Origin: a bacterium | GTDB lineage: Bacteria > UBP14 > UBA6098 > JAFGQG01 | Direction of reading: 5' to 3' | Length of the DNA: 11,865 nucleotides | Assembly (NCBI GenBank): GCA_016930435.1 | Contig: JAFGGQ010000016.1 | Span: 1-11,865, forward strand | In this document: positions 7,772 to 11,865 of the stretch, one piece after another | How positions within the stretch are numbered: position 1 is the first letter of the stretch | How the letters are laid out: each line of letters begins with the position of its first letter | The notes under the pieces: model-generated | Databases searched by the model: none | What the model saw: only the letters and a program-made list of their open reading frames with translations | What the model was told of the DNA's origin: nothing | Translations under genes and position numbers: made by a program

Positions 7772-9019
7772 TTAGTTATCCTCAATGGAATTTTGACATT
7801 CACGGGCTAAGCCGGCGAAATTCAGTTCATCCATGTTTACCGCCCTTGTATGTTCTTCAAGGGTATGGAATATTGCTTCCCTTCCGGTCAACAGATCATT
7901 GGAGCGCACACCGTGACTGATAGATAGTGAAGCTTCGAGAAAAGCGGACAGATCGTCACAGGCTTCTATTATGTCTCCGTCGTAAGGTTCATATTCCCCT
8001 TGGTTCGTGTCGTATTTCTGGCCGATCTCACGGCAGCTCAAACCGCTTTTGATCGTTTCTCCTGTCCGAACCTTATTGACAAATTCAGGGTCCTTCCCTG
8101 CATCTTCAGGCTCAAATAAAAAATAATTGATCTCATCTCGGGCGGAATGGTTCAACAGGGGAAAAATGCGTTCTTCCACCAGATTCCTTTCGAATTGCTT
8201 AAGGTCGATACCGCTTATTTCCCTCTTGATGGGCCGGATAATATCCCTTGTCAGGACTTCCGGAAGGTCATGGAACAGACCCCCAAAGAAATTATTATAG
8301 ATTCGCCGGCTTCGGGCTCCCAGTTTGACCGTATAAAAATAAGAGAGAATTGCCACCACCGCCATGTGCCCGAGAACCGAAGTCGGTGGAATGCGTGGTG
8401 TCTTTGTCCAGCGCTGCTGGAAACGCAATTGTCCCAGAAGATCCACAAAACCATAATATCGCCTGTTCAGTAATAATTCGCGCACTGAATGCAGGTCATA
8501 ATGATCATCTATCTTGCTTTCTATAGCTTCCTTGGTTTCCTCGATCCCATAATAGTGTCTGTTAAGATCATAGATAACCCTGAATTCCCATATAGTAGCC
8601 AGGTCGTGGGCCGCTTTAACAAGTCTCTTTTCATATACCCATTCTTCATCATTACTGAAATAACTGGTCAGCTTATCCATAAAGACCCCATCGAGCATAG
8701 GGGTTAACTTTTTAAATACGATATCATTGATGTTTGCCCTGGCTTCCCTTAGCAAGCGGGTAAAGACCGGGGGTTTGATATCGGTCAGAACTGAACGGTA
8801 CAAGAACTCAAAAATAGCCCCTTCGATTATCTTCTCATGGGACTGGTGGTTTGCAATGGGGCTGTTAACCTGATCTTCCAGCTTGGTAAGGGTATAAAGG
8901 ATTACTATCTTATGAGCTTGTTTATCCAGTTCGGTAAACCCGATTGTACGGGCATGATCATTCCACCTCTGGATATAGGCAGATTCATATAATTGCCTGA
9001 CTAATAGAGCATTTAACAT
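7772..9019 (-). CDS. HD-domain phosphohydrolase, YfbR-like (HD_3 type), with an apparent degenerate N-terminal second copy
   Basis: A 415-residue cytosolic protein, about twice the size of single-domain YfbR-type 5'-nucleotidases. The C-terminal half has a complete metal site: H218 (VLGHMAVVAI), H250-D251 in LFHDLPEVLTRDIIRPIK, and D355/D356 in EACDDLSAFLEA. HDxxEVLTxDxxxPxK is the signature of YfbR-like nucleotidases, so I infer hydrolysis of a nucleoside monophosphate or similar phosphate ester. The N-terminal half echoes it: RWNDH...LDKQAHKIVILYTLTKL (H36), RSVLTDIKPP (75-84) against PEVLTRDIIRP, and HDLATIWE (D139) against DDLSAFLE. The HD pair position is occupied by F72-L73, so this copy should be non-catalytic. 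The ATG overlaps the kinase stop (shared ATGTTAA, 9013-9019), and AAGGAG (9025-9030) lies inside the kinase gene, so the two are translationally coupled. The substrate is unknown. Confidence 0.88.
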   Translation of the reverse strand: MLNALLVRQLYESAYIQRWNDHARTIGFTELDKQAHKIVILYTLTKLEDQVNSPIANHQSHEKIIEGAIFEFLYRSVLTDIKPPVFTRLLREARANINDIVFKKLTPMLDGVFMDKLTSYFSNDEEWVYEKRLVKAAHDLATIWEFRVIYDLNRHYYGIEETKEAIESKIDDHYDLHSVRELLLNRRYYGFVDLLGQLRFQQRWTKTPRIPPTSVLGHMAVVAILSYFYTVKLGARSRRIYNNFFGGLFHDLPEVLTRDIIRPIKREISGIDLKQFERNLVEERIFPLLNHSARDEINYFLFEPEDAGKDPEFVNKVRTGETIKSGLSCREIGQKYDTNQGEYEPYDGDIIEACDDLSAFLEASLSISHGVRSNDLLTGREAIFHTLEEHTRAVNMDELNFAGLARECQNSIEDN

Positions 9020-9516
9020 ATTATCTCCTTCCCCAATAATCTCTTGACCTGCCGGTGTGTGTCTTCAAAACTACCGCTGCTATCAACAATACTATGGGGT
9101 TCCTGAATCTTTTCATATTTATCCTTGTATTTCAAATAATGTTTGAATCGGGCATCGCTGGCATCTCCATATCTTTGGGAAATCCTTTTTTCAACGGTAT
9201 CCTGAGGGCATTCAACCTCCACAATAAAAAGCCTGTGGTGCATTTTCTCAGCCAAATCCCGGGCCCGTTTACGATTTATCCGACTTAAAAAAGTAGCATC
9301 CAAAATTACAATATTACCTTCACTTAAAAGTTCCCCGGCCCTCCGAAAAAGCTCTTCATATACCGCTTTTTTCTCCTCTTCACTATAGGAAGGGATAGAG
9401 AATAACTCTTTGCGAATGGTATCGGTTCGCAAAACCTTTCCCCCTGACTCTTCAGCAATCATCTTTGATACTGAAGACTTACCTGTTCCCTGTAATCCGC
9501 AAACGATTATCAACAT
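9013..9516 (-). CDS. Small P-loop kinase (AAA/COG0645-like predicted kinase)
   Basis: A 167-residue cytosolic P-loop protein. Walker A is GLQGTGKSS (residues 7-15; K13 and S14 bind ATP phosphates and Mg). LRTDTIRKEL (29-38) is the usual substrate-side segment, with D32 and R35. VILDATFLSRINRKRAR (70-86) holds a Walker-B-like D73. R111 and R115 lie in VEKRISQRYGDASDAR, which looks like the lid. The order and motifs match predicted kinases of the COG0645 type, whose substrates are mostly undefined; small-molecule, nucleotide and RNA-end kinases share this fold. AGGA (9524-9527) is 7 nt before the ATG. It is the first gene of the minus-strand run, divergent from recD2, and its last codons overlap the HD gene by 7 bp, which suggests that the two products act on linked substrates. 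A zeta-toxin-like role was considered, but no antitoxin gene is seen. Confidence 0.87.
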   Translation of the reverse strand: MLIIVCGLQGTGKSSVSKMIAEESGGKVLRTDTIRKELFSIPSYSEEEKKAVYEELFRRAGELLSEGNIVILDATFLSRINRKRARDLAEKMHHRLFIVEVECPQDTVEKRISQRYGDASDARFKHYLKYKDKYEKIQEPHSIVDSSGSFEDTHRQVKRLLGKEIIC

Positions 9517-9542
9517 TTTTTCATCCTATTAATTTCCGTTTT

Positions 9543-9570
9543 AAAGTATGAAAAAAATAAAAATTTTCAA
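9543..9570 (-). promoter_or_regulatory. Weak candidate promoter for the kinase/HD unit
   Basis: On the minus strand TTGAAA (9565-9570, five of six matches) is followed after 16 bp by TACTTT (9543-9548, three of six). A start near 9536 would give a leader of about 20 nt that still contains the AGGA ribosome site. The surrounding A/T runs make chance matches likely. Confidence 0.3.
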
Positions 9571-9686
9571 TAGTTTTTTTTATAAAAATTTGTATAAGCC
9601 ACTCATTTACCTGCCCATTCTAAGCAAACATACTCGTTCAAAGTTATAATAGAACAACTTATGAGATTTACTTTATTCCTTAAAGC

Positions 9687-9715
9687 TTGACAGGCAACCC
9701 TTAGCGTGCTATTTT
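9687..9715 (+). promoter_or_regulatory. Strong sigma70-type promoter for recD2, placed for leaderless transcription
   Basis: TTGACA (9687-9692) is a perfect -35. A 17-bp spacer (9693-9709) leads to TATTTT (9710-9715), four of six matches to TATAAT. Standard spacing puts the transcript start at 9722-9723, that is, at the A of the recD2 ATG. The seven bases between -10 and ATG (TCCGGTT) contain no Shine-Dalgarno site, which agrees with a leaderless message. Confidence 0.6.
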
Positions 9716-9722
9716 TCCGGTT

Positions 9723-11865
9723 ATGTCTGATCATGCTCATATCAATGGTATTGTACAGAAGGTAATCTACCGCAATGAGGATAGTTATTTTACTGTTGCT
9801 ACCCTGAAATCCGCAGATTTTGCATTTCCAATAACCATAACAGGGATACTGGAAGGGATACGGGAAGGTGAAAATCTTGAAATTGAGGGCAAATGGGAGG
9901 AACATCCCAGTTATGGCAAGCAGATCGTCGTAACCAACTACAAGATCATCCTCCCCACTCAGAAAGAATCCCTGCGCAGGTATCTGGCTTCAGGAGTGAT
10001 CAAGGGCATCGGTAAAGCCTATGCGGAGCGGCTTGTTTCCCATTTTGGTGAAGATGTTCTTAAGGTTATAGAGGAAGAACCCGAGCGGCTTGCCGAGGTA
10101 GAAGGATTCGGAAGTAAACGGATCAGGATGGTAAAAGCTGCCTGGAAAAAAGAAAAGATGGAACGGGCAAACCTCGAGCAATTAATGCTTTATCTTCTGG
10201 ATCAGGGTATCGGAAAGAACACGGTGATTAAGGTATATTCTACATTAGGGGAGGACGCACTTCCACGGATAAAGGAAAACCCCTATATACTGGCGGATAA
10301 GGTACAGGGAATCGGATTTAAAAAAGCGGATTCCATTGCCATTCACACCGGAATGGACCCACATTCTCCCGAGCGAATCAAAGCCGCACTTAAGTACCTC
10401 CTAAATCAGGGCACGGGTGAAGGTCATTCTTTTCTACAAAAATCAACTGTACTGGAACTGGCTCAGACCATGCTGGAAGCCGCACCCGATCTTATAGATG
10501 AACAACTGCAACGATTAGCCCATGACCGGGAAGTTGTGATCGAAGAAGACGCGGTATATCTTCCTCCCTATTACTATTCTGAACTTAAGGCTTCTGAAAA
10601 GATTTTTATTATGCTCAGATCAAAATCAAAACTATACGATTCTGTTACCATAGAAAACAAGATCCGGGATTCACAAATAGACCTGGGGATCGGCTTCACT
10701 GAGGAACAGCATACTGCTATCAGGTATGCCTTGACAAATCGTATCACCATTATAACAGGAGGCCCCGGCACCGGCAAAACCACTATAATCAAGGCAATAA
10801 CCGACATTTTATGTGATACCAAAAGCCGCTTCGAACTCGCCGCTCCGACGGGAAGAGCATCCAAAAGGCTCTCCGAAGCTACCGGATGCTCAGCCCGAAC
10901 TATCCACCGCCTCCTTGAATACCAGCCATTCGAAAACAAGTTCAACCGCAACCTTCATAACCCCCTAAATATCGATACCCTGATCCTGGATGAGGTCTCA
11001 ATGATAGATATCATCTTGTTCTACCATCTTCTGACCGCCCTAAAACCTGAGACCAAACTGATCCTGGTTGGTGATGCTAACCAATTGCCTTCTGTGGGAC
11101 CGGGAATGGTTCTCCATGATCTCATTAATTCGGGCCAAGTCCCCTTAATCAAACTCACCGAGATCCACCGCCAGGCCCAAAAAAGCTTGATCGTTAAAAA
11201 TTCGCATAAGATACTTAAAAACGAATTCCCTATTTTCTGGAATAAAGAAGGGTCCGATTTTTTCTTTCTTTCCGAGGAAGTCCCTGTACGGGCAGCCAAA
11301 ACCATCGCACAGCTTGTTTATCAAAGATTACCCCAAAAATACGGATTCGATCCTATCTGGGATATTCAGGTCATTACACCAATGTATAAAGCTCCCGTAG
11401 GAGCAGATAATCTCAATCTTCTGCTTCAGGAATCTCTTAACCCCAATCAATCCCTTTCACCCTGCCTTAAAAAATTCTGTAAGGGGGATAAGGTGATGCA
11501 ATTGGTCAATAATTATGAAAAGGATATCTATAACGGGGATATCGGTCAGATCCATGAAATATTTCCCAATAAGGAAAACCTAATAGTTAAGTTCCCTGAA
11601 AAAATGGTTGCTTATAAAAGTAATGAACTTGATCAGCTAACCCTGGCCTATGCCATCAGTATCCATAAATCCCAGGGAAGTGAATTCCCCGCAGTTATTA
11701 TACCACTCTATACGCAGCATGCCCTGCTCCTTCGCCGCAACCTGCTCTATACCGCTTTAACACGAGCAAAAAAGATCGCTATATTGATAGGAACTTATAA
11801 AGCCCTTGGAATGGCTGTTCATAATAATGAGCTGCAGGAAAGGAATTCAGGCTTCCTAAAGAGAC
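9723..11865 (+). CDS. recD2: RecD2-type SF1B 5'-3' DNA helicase (RecD/TraA family); C-terminal end cut by window
   Basis: 714 codons are open to the window edge. RecD2 proteins are about 720-750 residues and the last seen residues (ERNSGFLKR) look terminal, so little is missing. Residues 1-75 form the N-terminal OB-like domain (INGIVQKVIYRNEDSYFTVATL). Residues about 90-205 carry helix-hairpin-helix motifs (GVIKGIGKAYAERL, VEGFGSKRI, VQGIGFKKAD) that separate RecD2 from RecBCD-type RecD. Helicase motifs: Walker A GGPGTGKTT (346-354); motif Ia APTGRASKRL (374-383); Walker B LILDEVSMID (420-429); motif III LVGDANQLPSVGPG (448-461); motif IV EIHRQ (480-484); NGDIG (604-608) in the SH3-like insert; motif V AISIHKSQGSEF (644-655); motif VI YTALTRAKK (676-684). 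All are intact. It should unwind DNA 5'-3' in repair or recombination without RecBC. A TAG lies seven codons upstream in frame with no other usual start between, fixing the ATG. No Shine-Dalgarno is present. Confidence 0.95.
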   Translation, partial: MSDHAHINGIVQKVIYRNEDSYFTVATLKSADFAFPITITGILEGIREGENLEIEGKWEEHPSYGKQIVVTNYKIILPTQKESLRRYLASGVIKGIGKAYAERLVSHFGEDVLKVIEEEPERLAEVEGFGSKRIRMVKAAWKKEKMERANLEQLMLYLLDQGIGKNTVIKVYSTLGEDALPRIKENPYILADKVQGIGFKKADSIAIHTGMDPHSPERIKAALKYLLNQGTGEGHSFLQKSTVLELAQTMLEAAPDLIDEQLQRLAHDREVVIEEDAVYLPPYYYSELKASEKIFIMLRSKSKLYDSVTIENKIRDSQIDLGIGFTEEQHTAIRYALTNRITIITGGPGTGKTTIIKAITDILCDTKSRFELAAPTGRASKRLSEATGCSARTIHRLLEYQPFENKFNRNLHNPLNIDTLILDEVSMIDIILFYHLLTALKPETKLILVGDANQLPSVGPGMVLHDLINSGQVPLIKLTEIHRQAQKSLIVKNSHKILKNEFPIFWNKEGSDFFFLSEEVPVRAAKTIAQLVYQRLPQKYGFDPIWDIQVITPMYKAPVGADNLNLLLQESLNPNQSLSPCLKKFCKGDKVMQLVNNYEKDIYNGDIGQIHEIFPNKENLIVKFPEKMVAYKSNELDQLTLAYAISIHKSQGSEFPAVIIPLYTQHALLLRRNLLYTALTRAKKIAILIGTYKALGMAVHNNELQERNSGFLKR

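Larger units (their letters stand above)
9517..9722. other. Divergent AT-rich intergenic region between the kinase and recD2
   Basis: This 206-bp gap separates the leftward kinase/HD unit from rightward recD2. It is very AT-rich at 9535-9600, with long A and T runs. It holds the candidate promoters described separately, one per direction. I see no coding frame of its own and no RNA gene. Confidence 0.7.

Noticed and set aside
9013-9516. Zeta-type toxin of a toxin-antitoxin pair
   Set aside because: The P-loop fold fits loosely, but there is no small antitoxin gene beside it; the partner is a 415-residue HD enzyme. A COG0645-like kinase fits the motifs better.
9603-9905. 100-codon open frame on the minus strand
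   Set aside because: Most of it is antisense to the start of recD2, the rest lies in the AT-rich promoter region, and it shows no domain.
9723-11865. RecD subunit of a RecBCD complex
   Set aside because: The long N-terminal region with helix-hairpin-helix motifs marks the RecD2 form, and no recB or recC lies in the window.

Overview
The window looks like a chromosomal segment from a diderm (Gram-negative-type) bacterium of moderate GC. It carries a complete three-part efflux system with a TolC-family outer-membrane channel. It also carries two exported proteins whose sequence style (an N-terminal 'NFQGR...PYA' domain, a 'GQ...GFWYPG' motif, and W-x-x-[IL]-R-x-x-PA-x-x-x-DG repeats) resembles secreted proteins of FCB-type and related candidate phyla such as WOR-3/Stahlbacteria. 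That placement is an impression from protein style, not a computed assignment.

Layout: seven genes lie on the minus strand and one on the plus strand. Reading the minus strand in transcription order from about 9570 down: a small P-loop kinase (9516-9013) overlaps by 7 bp an HD-domain phosphohydrolase (9019-7772). After 86 bp come a TolC-family channel (7685-6321), a lipoprotein-like RND periplasmic adaptor (6310-5210) and a 1051-residue RND permease (5186-2031), with gaps of 10 and 23 bp. A 491-bp AT-rich gap follows (1540-2030) with a terminator-like hairpin and a candidate promoter. Then comes a two-gene unit: a 226-residue secreted protein (1539-859) and, 21 bp on, a repeat-bearing secreted protein (837 to the left edge, 279 codons seen, C-terminus missing). 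On the plus strand, divergent from the kinase, a RecD2-type SF1 helicase starts at 9723 and runs off the right edge after 714 codons, probably only slightly short of its natural end.

How the parts work together: the adaptor, permease and channel should form one drug, lipid or metabolite efflux pump across both membranes. The kinase and HD enzyme are translationally coupled and have chemically opposed activities (phosphoryl transfer and phosphate-ester hydrolysis), which suggests a shared, unidentified nucleotide-like substrate. RecD2 is a stand-alone 5'-3' DNA helicase for repair.

The points most worth a second look are: (1) a consensus -35 (TTGACA), 17-bp spacer and TATTTT whose predicted start falls at the recD2 ATG, implying a leaderless mRNA in a region where every other gene has a Shine-Dalgarno site; (2) an apparent internal duplication in the HD protein, with a degenerate N-terminal copy; (3) the tightly coupled kinase/HD pair. 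I found no rRNA, tRNA, CRISPR array, transposase or phage gene.
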